NCBI GenBank assembly: GCA_035533755.1
Contig: DATLTC010000024.1
Coordinates: forward strand, 1-61,255
Length of the DNA: 61,255 nucleotides
Direction: 5' to 3'
From: Gemmatimonadaceae bacterium
GTDB lineage: Bacteria > Gemmatimonadota > Gemmatimonadetes > Gemmatimonadales > Gemmatimonadaceae
How positions within the stretch are numbered: the stretch's first letter is position 1; each line of letters starts with the position of its first letter. This document shows positions 32,497 to 41,161 of the stretch, one piece after another. Under the pieces are notes generated by a model that saw only the letters and a program-made list of their open reading frames with translations, was not told where the DNA came from and searched no databases. A program made the translations under genes and the position numbers.

Positions 32497-32573
32497 GTTA
32501 TCGCACTCTGGCTTCGCGTACGATGGCTGCCCCATTTCCCTGCGGGGCGCCGATCCTCCGACGTTCAGGCTGA

Positions 32574-35500
32574 ATGCGCACCTCCATCCGATTCACCGCC
32601 TTCGCACTCCTGGTCCTGATCGGTGTCACGTGCACCGATGGTCCGACCTCGCCCAACGGCAAGGGCGGGCCAGCGTTCATCAATATCGTCCCGTCCTTCT
32701 CGGTGCAGGCTGCGTCCACGCTGCGCGATCTGAGCAGCTTCGGCCTCGCCGTGGACAACATCCATATCCACATCGATCATCCGCCGGCGGAGCCATTCGA
32801 CACGATGATCGTCGTGCCCGCCGGCGCGGATTCGCTGGTGCTCAACCTGCCGGTCATCCTGAATTCGCCCACGGAACAGCTCAACGTGCACATCGAGCTG
32901 CGGCATGGCGACCAGGTGCTCTACAGCGGCACGCAGACCGTGACCGCCACGGTCGGGGCCACGACGTCGTCGGGCGCCGCCATCGTGCCCATCTCGTACG
33001 TCGGGCCGGGCGCCAACCTCGCCCATTTCGGGATCGCGCCCAGGGACACCGCCATCCTGATCAGCGGCATCGTGCCCTACCGCATCACGGCCACCGACGC
33101 GAGCGGGGGCGCCGTGGCCGGCGTGACCGTGCATTGGACGCTGGCCAACGCGTCGCTCGGCGCGATCTCGGCGTCGGGCGTGTTCACGCCCAGCGGGACG
33201 CCAGGCAAGACGCTGGTCACGGCGTCCACGCCCAACGGCCTGCGCGATTCCACCTCGCTCACCGTCTCGGCGCCGCCGGCCAGGCTCGCCCTGGTGAGCG
33301 GCGGCGATCAGAGCAGCGCGGCGGGAACCGCGCTGGCCAGTCCCGTGGTGGTGCAGGTGCAGGCGGCATCCGGCGCCGGCGTGCCCGGCATCACGGTGTC
33401 GTTTGCCGGAAAGTCGGGCGGCGCCACGGTCAGCCCCGCCAGCGGCGTCACCGACTCCTCGGGCAATGCCCGGACGACCGTGACGCTGGGTCACGCGGCG
33501 GGCGCGCAGAGCATCGTCGCGTCGTCGAGCGGCGTGCCGGATCTCGCCATCAACGAGACCGCCACCGCCGCGGCCGCCGCGCAACTGGCCAAGGTGTCGG
33601 GCGACGCGCAGGTGGACACGATCGGCGCCAAGCTGCCGCAGCCGTTCGTGGTGAAGGTGACCGACAGTTTCGGCAATGCCGTGGCCGGCGCGACCGTGGC
33701 ATGGACCAACGTGGGCGGCGACGGCGCGCTTGCCGCCGCCTCCACGACCACAGACACGAGCGGGCTCGCGAGCATGACGTTCACGCTCGGCCCCACGGTG
33801 CGCACCGACAGCGTGTCGGCATCGCTGAGCGACGTGAGCGGCGCGACGGTGCTGTTCACGGCCACCGCGGCCCCACGTGTGGCCACGAAGATCGCCATCG
33901 TGTCCGGTGATGCGCAGGCGGGGCTGGTGGGCTCCACGCTCCCGGCGCCGCTGGTCGTGCGCGTCACCGATGCCGGCAACATCCCCATCCGGGGCGCTTC
34001 CGTCACGTGGGCGGTGCTCACCGGCGACGGGACGGTGAACCCTTCGGTCTCGACCAGCGACTCGCTCGGTCTGGCGTCCACCGTGTTGACGTTGGCGCAC
34101 ACGCCCGGCCTGAACATGGTGTCGGCGACGCTCCCGAATCACGCGAGCGTCACGTTCACCGACACGAGCTCCGTGGGCAGCGCGACGAGCGTGCGGTTCG
34201 TCACGCAGCCGTCCAACGTCGTGTCGGCCACGTACATCGTGCCCAATATCCAGGTGGAGATTCTCGACGCGAGCGGGCACCGCGACACGGTGGGCGCGGG
34301 CTCGACGCTGCAAGTGACGCTGAGCGTGCTCCACGGCCCGCCGGGCGGCACGGTGCGCGACTCCGTGGGACCGGCGGCGGCCACGGTCAGCGCGGTCGCG
34401 GGACTCGCCACGTTCCACGTGGGCAACGACCTCATCGGCACGTACAAGCTGCGCGCCAGTTCACCGGGCCTGGTATCCGACAGCAGCGTGGCGTACACCG
34501 TCTCGCTGGGCCCTGCGCGGCACGTGCAGTACGTGGCCGGCGCCGGGCAGACCGGCGCGCCCGGCGACACGACGATCGTCCGGCCGCAGGTGCTGGTGAT
34601 GGACGGCGGCGGGAATCCCGTGCCCGGCGGGTCGGTCACGTGGCGGGTGGATTCGGGCGGCGGCACGCTGGTGAACCCGGCCAGCCCCACGACGCCGGCA
34701 TCCAGCGTCGTGGCGGCGGCCGACGGCACCGGTCACTCGGCCGTGCTGTGGACGCTCGGGACCGCGGGGGCGCAGCAGATCCGCGCGTTCACGACCACGT
34801 CGAGCAAGGACACCGTACCGTTCACCGCGCTCCTGCATCTGGTGGGCACGCAGCTCGTGTTCACCAACGTGTTCGACACGACGTACGCGAGCGGAACGCA
34901 CCTGCCGCTCGTGGTGCAGGTGGAGGATGCGAACGGCCATCCCGTGCCGCAGGCGGGAGTGCCGGTGGAGATCTACATCTCCGGATTGTGCGAGGGCGTG
35001 TGCGACCGCGCGCCGGCAGGATCGCGGGCGGCGGCGATGCGGGGGGCGCGGCCTGTTCGCGCGCCGCGCCTGAGCCTGGCTCCGCCGCGGATGCCGGCGC
35101 CCGGCGTCTCGCCGCGGGGCGTGATCACGTTCAACCGCGGGCCCGCGCCCGCGTTGGCGCCGATGGCGGCGCGCGCGCGGGGCATGTCCGGACCGTCGCG
35201 CTCGGTATCGCGCGACGCCGTGGCGTTCGGCAGCGGCGTGTTCCCGACGCTGCCGGTGGTGCCCTATCCGACGCTGATCGGTGACACCGTCGTGATGACC
35301 GATTCCACCGGCCGCGCGGTGTTCGCGAACCTGGAGGCGGCCGGCATGGCCGGCCCGTACAATTCGTTCTACATCCAGGCGTACAACACGTTGTCCACCA
35401 CGACGTTGAACTACGCGTGGAGCCCGTACTTCTATCTGACGCCGGGCGCGCCGTACAAGGTGTTCGTAACGTACGACAGCGTGCATCAGGCCGCCGGAAA

Positions 35501-37493
35501 CGCCATGGTCGACATTCCCGAAGCCGCGGTGCTGGACAGCGTGGGCAACGGCGTGCCGGGCGTGACGATGACGTTCAGTGTCGTGTCCGGCGGCGGCTCG
35601 CTGGACTCGACCCACGCGGTCACCGATCTGAACGGCGCCGCCGCGGCCCCCGGATGGCAGTTGGGCGCGGCGTCGGGCGTGAACACGGTGCACGCGTCAG
35701 CGGCGGTGAGCGGCACGCCGAGCGGCGTGGATCTCACGGCCATCGGACACCAGCCGGCCGCGCTGCGCATGACGACCGACCTCACGGGGTCGCTACTGGA
35801 CAGCACGACCATCACGCCCACACTCGCCGTGGCGGTGACCGACAGCACGAAGACGTGGGATCTGAACGCTGGCGGGATCGCGATCACGCCGGCGGCGGTC
35901 CTCGTTCCGTTCCAGGACGCGATGTCGCCCACGCTCATCGGCAACACGAGCGCGGTGACGACCTCGCCGAGCGGCGGGGCGAGCTTCATCGGCCTGGGGC
36001 TCTATGGGCAGGTGGGCACCACCGTCGCCGTGGTCTTCTCGGCTTCCAGCCTGAGCGCCGACACCAGCGCCGTCGTCTCGATCGCCACCGGGCCGGCCGC
36101 GAACATCGCCCCCGTGCCCGGTGAACAGCTCGACTCCACGCACACCGTGGGCGCCGCCACGCGCGAGGTGCAGGTGCTGGTGACGGACGCGGCGGGATAC
36201 CGCGTGACCGGCGTTCCGGTGACGTTCACGATCCAGAATTCCTCGGCCAACCTGTGCACGCTGCCGAACCTGGGCACCGTGTACACCATGCCGACCGCGG
36301 CCAACGGCATCGCCGCCGTGCAGGTGACGTTGCCGGCGGGCGCGGCCTCGTGCGTGATCCAGGCAACGGCGTACGCCCCGAGCTTGGCGCTCCTGTCGGG
36401 CGCGCCCGTCACCTTCCAGGAGGTGGTCGCGCCGCCGTCGTACGACGTCTGGACCGGCGCGTCCGACACCACGTGGACCAACCCGGGCAACTGGTCGTCC
36501 GGCGCGGTGCCCACGCAGACCACATCGGTGTTCATTCCGTACGCGGCCACGGCCGGCGGGCACTATCCGGCGCTGGCCGCCGCGGCGAGCGTGAACTCGC
36601 TGGCCGTGGAGAACGGCACGCGATTCGAGTTGCACAACAACCCGATCTACGTGTACGGCAATCTCGACGGCTCGGCGCTTGTGCCCGATGCCTGGAGTTC
36701 CCTGGGCGGCGGCAGCGGATACGTGGAGATGATGACGGCGGGCACGACGATCGCGCAATCGTTCCCGTACAAGCTGGCGATCGGCGACGCGACGATGTCG
36801 TGCGCGGGCTGGGCCACGGCGCCGGTCACGGTGGTGGGGCTCGACAGCGCGGCGGCGGTGGATGTGAACTGTCCACTGATGTTCGCCACGATCGGCAACA
36901 ACTGGCTGACGTCCCTGGGCGACGTGAACGTGCAGCACCACGGCACGCTCGTGATGCCCGCGGGGAGCGAGTGGCTGTACGTGAAGGGCAATCTCAACAT
37001 CACGTCCGACCAGTCGTCCAACGGCCTCCTCACCGGCGGCTCGATCCAGGTGTACGGCAACTTCGTGGAAGACACCGTGGCCGGCGCGGCGGCTTCGGCC
37101 ACCAACTTCTACTCCACCGGCACGTCGATGCGGATGCAGAGCTCGCCGTATGGCCCGGGCACGCCGCAGACCATCCGGTTCGCTTCGGCGCAGGCGCAGT
37201 TGTGGGATCTGTACGCGGCGAATCCGAGTTCGTCGGTGGCCCTCGACGCCACGGCGTCCGCCTCGTACACGATCGTGGGCGGGTTCAGCATCGGGACCGG
37301 GACCGGGAACGTGGCGTTCACCATCCCCACCGGGATCACGTTGAACGTGGGCTCGCTGACCCTGGGGTCCACCGGGCACCTGTACGTGAACGGCACGTTC
37401 CACTCGGGCGCGGATTGCAGCTCGCTGACACTGCCGTTCATCACCCGGGGCGCGAACGGCGCGATCACGCCCGCATCCTGCTACGTGCCCTGA
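32574..37493 (+). CDS. giant exported lipoprotein-like protein with Ig-like (Big) repeats
   Basis: 1639 residues. The signal sequence is RTSIRFTAFALLVLIGVTC, whose Cys suggests a lipoprotein though the lipobox is weak. Residues about 143-800 are successive invasin/Big-type Ig-like domains, each opening with a phrase such as KVSGDAQ or IVSGDAQ and closing with a D-S-x-G-x-A turn and Ser/Thr-rich strands. Residues about 804-895 are an Arg/Pro-rich insert with two cysteines that interrupts one domain. After more repeats, residues from about 1288 begin a different module (WTGASDTTWTNPGNW) and run to the end as Gly/Ser-rich strands. Likely adhesin or surface scaffold; ligand unknown. Confidence 0.85.
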   Translation: MRTSIRFTAFALLVLIGVTCTDGPTSPNGKGGPAFINIVPSFSVQAASTLRDLSSFGLAVDNIHIHIDHPPAEPFDTMIVVPAGADSLVLNLPVILNSPTEQLNVHIELRHGDQVLYSGTQTVTATVGATTSSGAAIVPISYVGPGANLAHFGIAPRDTAILISGIVPYRITATDASGGAVAGVTVHWTLANASLGAISASGVFTPSGTPGKTLVTASTPNGLRDSTSLTVSAPPARLALVSGGDQSSAAGTALASPVVVQVQAASGAGVPGITVSFAGKSGGATVSPASGVTDSSGNARTTVTLGHAAGAQSIVASSSGVPDLAINETATAAAAAQLAKVSGDAQVDTIGAKLPQPFVVKVTDSFGNAVAGATVAWTNVGGDGALAAASTTTDTSGLASMTFTLGPTVRTDSVSASLSDVSGATVLFTATAAPRVATKIAIVSGDAQAGLVGSTLPAPLVVRVTDAGNIPIRGASVTWAVLTGDGTVNPSVSTSDSLGLASTVLTLAHTPGLNMVSATLPNHASVTFTDTSSVGSATSVRFVTQPSNVVSATYIVPNIQVEILDASGHRDTVGAGSTLQVTLSVLHGPPGGTVRDSVGPAAATVSAVAGLATFHVGNDLIGTYKLRASSPGLVSDSSVAYTVSLGPARHVQYVAGAGQTGAPGDTTIVRPQVLVMDGGGNPVPGGSVTWRVDSGGGTLVNPASPTTPASSVVAAADGTGHSAVLWTLGTAGAQQIRAFTTTSSKDTVPFTALLHLVGTQLVFTNVFDTTYASGTHLPLVVQVEDANGHPVPQAGVPVEIYISGLCEGVCDRAPAGSRAAAMRGARPVRAPRLSLAPPRMPAPGVSPRGVITFNRGPAPALAPMAARARGMSGPSRSVSRDAVAFGSGVFPTLPVVPYPTLIGDTVVMTDSTGRAVFANLEAAGMAGPYNSFYIQAYNTLSTTTLNYAWSPYFYLTPGAPYKVFVTYDSVHQAAGNAMVDIPEAAVLDSVGNGVPGVTMTFSVVSGGGSLDSTHAVTDLNGAAAAPGWQLGAASGVNTVHASAAVSGTPSGVDLTAIGHQPAALRMTTDLTGSLLDSTTITPTLAVAVTDSTKTWDLNAGGIAITPAAVLVPFQDAMSPTLIGNTSAVTTSPSGGASFIGLGLYGQVGTTVAVVFSASSLSADTSAVVSIATGPAANIAPVPGEQLDSTHTVGAATREVQVLVTDAAGYRVTGVPVTFTIQNSSANLCTLPNLGTVYTMPTAANGIAAVQVTLPAGAASCVIQATAYAPSLALLSGAPVTFQEVVAPPSYDVWTGASDTTWTNPGNWSSGAVPTQTTSVFIPYAATAGGHYPALAAAASVNSLAVENGTRFELHNNPIYVYGNLDGSALVPDAWSSLGGGSGYVEMMTAGTTIAQSFPYKLAIGDATMSCAGWATAPVTVVGLDSAAAVDVNCPLMFATIGNNWLTSLGDVNVQHHGTLVMPAGSEWLYVKGNLNITSDQSSNGLLTGGSIQVYGNFVEDTVAGAAASATNFYSTGTSMRMQSSPYGPGTPQTIRFASAQAQLWDLYAANPSSSVALDATASASYTIVGGFSIGTGTGNVAFTIPTGITLNVGSLTLGSTGHLYVNGTFHSGADCSSLTLPFITRGANGAITPASCYVP

Positions 37494-37517
37494 GGCCGGA
37501 ATCGGGCCTCGGGGCAG

Positions 37518-37546
37518 CGCGCGCGTCCACCCGGACGCGCGCGTTT
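37518..37546. terminator. intrinsic terminator after the Ig-repeat gene
   Basis: Stem arms CGCGCGCGTCC and GGACGCGCGCG with an ACCC loop, followed by TTTCATTT, start 25 bp after the stop. It also lies 11 bp beyond the end of the convergent amidohydrolase fragment, so it may serve both. Confidence 0.75.
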
Positions 37547-37556
37547 CATTTGCATC

Positions 37557-37784
37557 TCAGGCGTAGCGCGGCAGGTCCTCGGGCGCGAGCTCGGCGCCGA
37601 GGGCGTCCACCACGCGCACGCCGGCGGGCGCGAGCTTGCGGATCTCGGCGCTGCCGCCCAGGTGCGCCACGCGCGCGCCCGCCAGCGCCGCCGCGTCGGC
37701 CCATGGCCGGCGCGGATCGCCCGTGCGGATGCGGGCATTCACGACGAGGAGCGTGATGACGGAGCGGGGCGCGGATTCGGGCAC
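37557..37784 (-). pseudogene. N-terminal fragment of an amidohydrolase (YtcJ/imidazolonepropionase-like)
   Basis: The 75-residue reading from GTG 37784 (98 residues from ATG 37853) contains LLVVNARIRTGDPRRPWADA, and then ARVAHLGGSAEI and VVDALGAEL. This is the start of the composite-domain barrel seen in metal-dependent amidohydrolases, but it ends right where the first metal-binding HxH strand would follow (LVLPGFIDxHxH). A whole family member has 450 or more residues. It is therefore either a decayed gene or a small protein that kept only the beta-sandwich strands. It converges on the Ig-repeat gene and its start region abuts terC. Confidence 0.5.
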
Positions 37785-37864
37785 GGGGCAGCCTGGGGAG
37801 GCGGTGGCGGTGGGTGTGGACGTTAGCTTTCCGGTTCGCCCATGACCAGCCACCGCCCCGCCCC

Positions 37865-38800
37865 GTGACCATCGCCACCAGCATCTGGTTCTGGGTGGGC
37901 TTCATCGCGTTCGTGCTCGCGATGCTCGCCCTCGACCTAGGCGTCTTCCACCGCGACGGCCACGAGGTGCGCCCGCGCGAGGCGGCCCTGTGGACGGTGC
38001 TCTGGGTGATCCTGGCCCTGCTGTTCGCGCTCCTGCTGCGCGTGTTCGAGCAGCCGGGCACGGCGATCACCTTCCTCACGGGCTACGTGCTCGAGGAGTC
38101 GCTGAGCGCCGACAACATCTTCGTGATCGCGCTCATCTTCGCCTATTTCGGCGTGCCCAAGCGCGCACATCATCGCGTGCTGTTCTACGGCATCCTGGGA
38201 GCGCTGGTGCTGCGCGGGCTGTTCATCTGGGTGGGCGCGCTGCTGCTCGCCCGCTTCGAATGGATTCTCTACGTGTTCGGCGCGCTGCTCGTGTTCACGG
38301 GCGCCCGCATGGCCTTTCACGACGACTCGGCGGAGTTCGACGGCGAGAAGAACTTCGTGGTCCGCCTCACCCGCCGCCTGGTGCCGCTCAGCCCCCACTA
38401 CGACGGCACGCGATTCTTCACGCGCGAGGGCGTGCGCCGCGTGGCCACCCCGCTGCTGCTCGTCCTGGTGCTCGTGGAGATCACCGACCTGGCGTTCGCC
38501 ATCGATTCGATCCCGGCCATCTTCGGCGTCACGCGCGACCCGTTCCTGGTCTTCACGTCGAACATCTTCGCGGTGCTGGGGCTGCGCTCGCTCTTCTTCC
38601 TGCTGGTGAGCGTGATCGACCGCTTCCACCTGCTCAAATACGGGCTGGCGCTGATCCTCACCTTCATCGGCGTGAAGATGCTCGCCGACCACTGGGTGAC
38701 GGTGCCCACGGGCGTGTCGCTGTCGGTGATCCTGGCGGTGCTGGCGGTGTCCGTGGGGGCGTCGCTGCTCTGGCCCAGAAAGCACCCGGCCGCCGAATGA
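37865..38800 (+). CDS. TerC-family integral membrane protein
   Basis: 311 residues from GTG 37865, giving a first membrane helix at WFWVGFIAFVLAMLALDLGV; the frame is open upstream to 37814 but that would add unlikely residues. The family signatures are ESLSADNIFVIALIFAYF and DSIPAIFGVTRDPFLVF, both with conserved Asp residues likely to contact metal ions. About eight to nine membrane segments are visible. TerC/Alx proteins are linked to tellurite resistance and to manganese export or metal loading of exported proteins. I see no yybP-ykoY riboswitch upstream. A bidirectional hairpin follows. Confidence 0.93.
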   Translation: MTIATSIWFWVGFIAFVLAMLALDLGVFHRDGHEVRPREAALWTVLWVILALLFALLLRVFEQPGTAITFLTGYVLEESLSADNIFVIALIFAYFGVPKRAHHRVLFYGILGALVLRGLFIWVGALLLARFEWILYVFGALLVFTGARMAFHDDSAEFDGEKNFVVRLTRRLVPLSPHYDGTRFFTREGVRRVATPLLLVLVLVEITDLAFAIDSIPAIFGVTRDPFLVFTSNIFAVLGLRSLFFLLVSVIDRFHLLKYGLALILTFIGVKMLADHWVTVPTGVSLSVILAVLAVSVGASLLWPRKHPAAE

Positions 38801-38808
38801 CGGGGGTC

Positions 38809-38832
38809 GCCGGCGGCGAGTCGGCCGCCGGC
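38809..38832. terminator. 9-bp hairpin between terC and the convergent small gene
   Basis: Arms GCCGGCGGC and GCCGCCGGC around a GAGTCG loop, 8 bp after the TerC stop. No T-run. Position between convergent genes supports a bidirectional terminator. Confidence 0.5.
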
Positions 38833-38841
38833 CGCCGACCG

Positions 38842-39162
38842 TTACCGCCGCTCGATCGCGTCGCGGATATCGAGCAGGATCTCCAGATAGAGCTGCTCGC
38901 GGCGGTACGCGAAATCGAGCGTCGTCATCTGCGAGGCGTCGTCGGAGACCTTGGCACGCTCGAACGCCTCACGGTACATGTCGTCCAGGTTGTTCAGGAT
39001 GCGATCGCGGGAACGGGACATACGGATCTTCTCGAGGGCGCTGAGGGTCAGTCGGGGAATGTCGTCGTCAGGATCGCGGCGATGATCGGCGCCGCTCGTG
39101 GCCAGAAGCCGCTTGGCGGCTCCCATCAACATGCGGCGGGACTGCATAGGTTTGTCAGGCAT
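38842..39162 (-). CDS. small conserved-looking cytoplasmic protein, function unknown
   Basis: 106 residues from ATG 39162; an extra 16 residues from 39210 are possible. It is strongly charged and helical: a basic N terminus (QSRRMLMGAAKRLL), then IPRLTLSALEKIRMSRSRD and a C-terminal helix LDFAYRREQLYLEILLDI. No cysteine, no membrane segment. It could be a small dimeric adaptor, but I do not recognise a family. It is the last gene of a loose same-strand set of three (ferredoxin-like, 89-residue protein, this gene). Confidence 0.6.
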   Translation of the reverse strand: MPDKPMQSRRMLMGAAKRLLATSGADHRRDPDDDIPRLTLSALEKIRMSRSRDRILNNLDDMYREAFERAKVSDDASQMTTLDFAYRREQLYLEILLDIRDAIERR

Positions 39163-39315
39163 CTCAACGGAGCAAGGGCCAGCCTGCGGGCAACTTAGCC
39201 GTCCGGCCACGGGGGAGCAATCGGCGGGCGGAGGCGCCCCTGCGGACGGACCTCTCCCCCCTGCCCCCGGCCACGGCGCCGGCTGCCCGCGTTCCGGCCC
39301 GGCGGATGCCGGCGC

Positions 39316-39585
39316 TCAGCGCAACTGCTTCTCGCGCATCAACTGCGCGATGATCCGGTCGTCGCGCGCCGAGGGTTCGAGCAGCGCCAGGACCTCGGCC
39401 TCGCTGGAGCCCTCGCAGTGCATGAGCGGGGGCGCCGTGCCGCCCTCCTTCTCGCGCGGCGTGCCGGCGCGGCGGTCCACTTCGAGCACCGCCGTCACGG
39501 GCGACGCGCCCGCCTCGCTGGTGCGCCGGATGCGGACGGCCGGGCCGTGCGACAGAAAACGCTGGTAGAGAATCTCGTCGGACAT
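39316..39585 (-). CDS. 89-residue protein of unknown function
   Basis: From ATG 39585 the reading is short: N-terminal MSDEILYQRFLSHGPAVRIR, a middle with TAVLEVDRRAGTPRE and one Cys in PPLMHCEGSS, and a helical end VLALLEPSARDDRIIAQLMR. It has one predicted beta-hairpin and a helix, with no known motif. Same-strand neighbours lie 67 bp upstream (ferredoxin-like) and 153 bp downstream. Codon usage resembles the neighbours, so I think it is real, but the evidence is modest. Confidence 0.55.
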   Translation of the reverse strand: MSDEILYQRFLSHGPAVRIRRTSEAGASPVTAVLEVDRRAGTPREKEGGTAPPLMHCEGSSEAEVLALLEPSARDDRIIAQLMREKQLR

Positions 39586-39652
39586 GGCCGGGGACACCGA
39601 AGCTGGGGTGGAGAAGGTGCGGTTGCGACCGGGAACTCGCAAGCGACTGCAG

Positions 39653-40012
39653 TCAGGGCCCGGCGGGCGGGCTGCCGAGCCGGTGGAACACGGCGTCCTC
39701 CACCACGCGGCCATCGCGGAGGTGTTCGACCACGATGCGTTCGAGCAGCGCCGGCGTGACCCCGGCGTACCAAACGCCTTCGGGATACACGACGACGATC
39801 GGGCCGCCGGCGCAGACGCCCAGGCACGGGGTCTCGCCGCGCTTCACGCGGCGCGGCCCATACAGCAGCCCCTCGCGCTGGAGCAGGTCGGAGAGCAGGC
39901 GATACAGGGCCAGCCCCCGGCGGTCGGGGGAGCAGTATGCCCCCGTGCAAACGAGCACGTGGCGGGCATACGGGTCCATGAGCGGCGCGAGCTGTTGCGG
40001 CGTGAGCGTCAT
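39653..40012 (-). CDS. thioredoxin-like 2Fe-2S ferredoxin-domain protein
   Basis: From ATG 40012 it has 119 residues. A thioredoxin-fold 2Fe-2S ferredoxin needs four cysteines, and they are here: VCTGAYC (two, 5 apart) near residues 22-28 and CLGVC (two, 4 apart) near residues 63-67. The rest, including LYRLLSDLL and [10 protein letters not shown], matches the small NuoE-like/CooF-like (2Fe-2S) ferredoxins found alone in many genomes. It probably shuttles electrons in an unknown process. It is divergent from csaA with a 65-bp gap. Confidence 0.85.
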   Translation of the reverse strand: MTLTPQQLAPLMDPYARHVLVCTGAYCSPDRRGLALYRLLSDLLQREGLLYGPRRVKRGETPCLGVCAGGPIVVVYPEGVWYAGVTPALLERIVVEHLRDGRVVEDAVFHRLGSPPAGP

Positions 40013-40077
40013 CGGAGGTGCCGGATAATAGCCGACTCGCGGCTGCCGTCGCCGCCCGTGGCTGCTAGTTTTCGCCC

Positions 40078-40410
40078 ATGGCAACGCCGGACGAATTCCT
40101 CGCCATCGACATGCGCGTGGGCACGGTGCTCGAAGCGGCGCCGTTTCCCGAGGCCCGCAAGCCGGCCATCAAGCTGGTGATCGATTTTGGACCCGAGATC
40201 GGCGTGCGCCGGTCGAGCGCGCAACTCACCGTACATTATGCGCCGGCCGACCTGGTGGGCCGGCAGGTGGTGGCGGCGGTGAACCTCGGCACGCGCCGCA
40301 TTGCCGGGTTCGAGAGCCAGGTGCTCGTGCTCGGCGGCATGCCCACGGCCACGGAGGTCGTGCTACTCAATCTCGACCACCCGGTGGCCAACGGCACGCG
40401 CATCGGCTGA
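40078..40410 (+). CDS. csaA: tRNA-binding protein (CsaA type)
   Basis: 110 residues, length typical for CsaA. The whole protein is one tRNA-binding (EMAP/Trbp111) OB-fold: [20 protein letters not shown], then the strand KLVIDFG, the RRSSAQLT loop and the ending [19 protein letters not shown]. CsaA dimers bind tRNA and have been reported to have secretion-linked chaperone activity. The OsmC gene follows 8 bp later on the same strand, so they may be cotranscribed, though no functional link is known. Confidence 0.92.
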   Translation: MATPDEFLAIDMRVGTVLEAAPFPEARKPAIKLVIDFGPEIGVRRSSAQLTVHYAPADLVGRQVVAAVNLGTRRIAGFESQVLVLGGMPTATEVVLLNLDHPVANGTRIG

Positions 40411-40417
40411 GGACCTC

Positions 40418-40876
40418 ATGACGACCCCCACCAAACCCGTGAGCATGATCCGCGCCACCTGGCAGGGCGAGCACCGGTTCGACACCGGGCGCGCGGGCCA
40501 CCCCGTGGCGCGGCTGGACGGCAGCGCCGCCACCGGCCAGAGTCCCACCGACGCGCTGCTGAGCGCGCTCGCCGCGTGCGGCGGGATCGACGTCGTGGAC
40601 ATCCTCGCCAAGCGACGGACGCCGCTGACGGCGCTGGAGATCGAGGTGGTGGGCGAGCGGCGGCCGACGCCGCCGCGGCGGTTCGTCGCCATCGACCTCA
40701 CGTATCACGTCACCGGCGCCGAGGTGGAACGGGTGCACGCCGAGCGCGCGGTGGCGCTGGCCATGGAGCGTTACTGCTCGGTGGCGTCGTCGTTGGCGCC
40801 GGACATCACGATCCGGACGACCGTGGTGCTGAACGGCGAGCGGGGGGAACCGGTTCACGCCACGATCGGCGCCTGA
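40418..40876 (+). CDS. OsmC-family protein
   Basis: 152 residues from ATG 40418, 8 bp after csaA. OsmC/Ohr proteins are thiol peroxidases that remove organic hydroperoxides. The N-terminal sheet (WQGEHRFDTGRAGHP) and the central helix ALLSALAACGGIDVVDIL carry the first cysteine; the second is in MERYCSVASSL near residue 112. Both Cys positions match the family's catalytic pair. The C terminus ends in a beta strand typical of the YhfA-like subgroup. It faces the anti-sigma gene in convergent orientation, which may be meaningful because the next operon is redox-type. Confidence 0.9.
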   Translation: MTTPTKPVSMIRATWQGEHRFDTGRAGHPVARLDGSAATGQSPTDALLSALAACGGIDVVDILAKRRTPLTALEIEVVGERRPTPPRRFVAIDLTYHVTGAEVERVHAERAVALAMERYCSVASSLAPDITIRTTVVLNGERGEPVHATIGA

Positions 40877-40894
40877 ACCGCGGGCCGCGGGCGG

Positions 40895-41161
40895 TCAGCG
40901 GGCGAAGCCTTCCTGGCGCAGCGACTGCAACACCTTCTGCCGCAGATCCGGCGAGGCCCCGGGCCGCCGCTGCAGCGTGCCCACGGCCTCGAGGAAATTC
41001 TCCTGGAACGTCTTGTATTCAAAGCACTGGTGGCAGTCGGCGATGTGCGCACGAAGCCGTTCCGTGGTCTGTTCCGTGAGTCGCTCGTCGAGGTAGTCCC
41101 AGACGTGCTTGAGCACTTCGAGACACTCGGGGGGCAGTGGAGGGATCTGGCCACCGCTCAT
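40895..41161 (-). CDS. zinc-binding anti-sigma factor (ZAS family)
   Basis: 88 residues. The ZAS motif HxxxCxxC is present as HIADCHQC near residue 39, with an earlier ECLEVLKHVWDYLDE helix that matches the first half of the sigma-binding fold. In SigR/RsrA-type pairs, oxidation of these cysteines releases the sigma factor. There is no membrane segment, as in RsrA. Its ATG overlaps the sigma stop by 4 bp, which is the expected arrangement. The family resembles mycothiol-system anti-sigma factors, although whether mycothiol or another thiol is involved is unknown. Confidence 0.9.
   Translation of the reverse strand: MSGGQIPPLPPECLEVLKHVWDYLDERLTEQTTERLRAHIADCHQCFEYKTFQENFLEAVGTLQRRPGASPDLRQKVLQSLRQEGFAR

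Noticed and set aside
34007-37756. Several open frames inside the Ig-repeat gene on both strands
   Set aside because: All follow from the repeats and GC bias; the main frame has signal sequence and domain periodicity.
37494-37864. yybP-ykoY manganese riboswitch before terC
   Set aside because: The gap is mostly the amidohydrolase fragment and a terminator; no conserved riboswitch core is visible.
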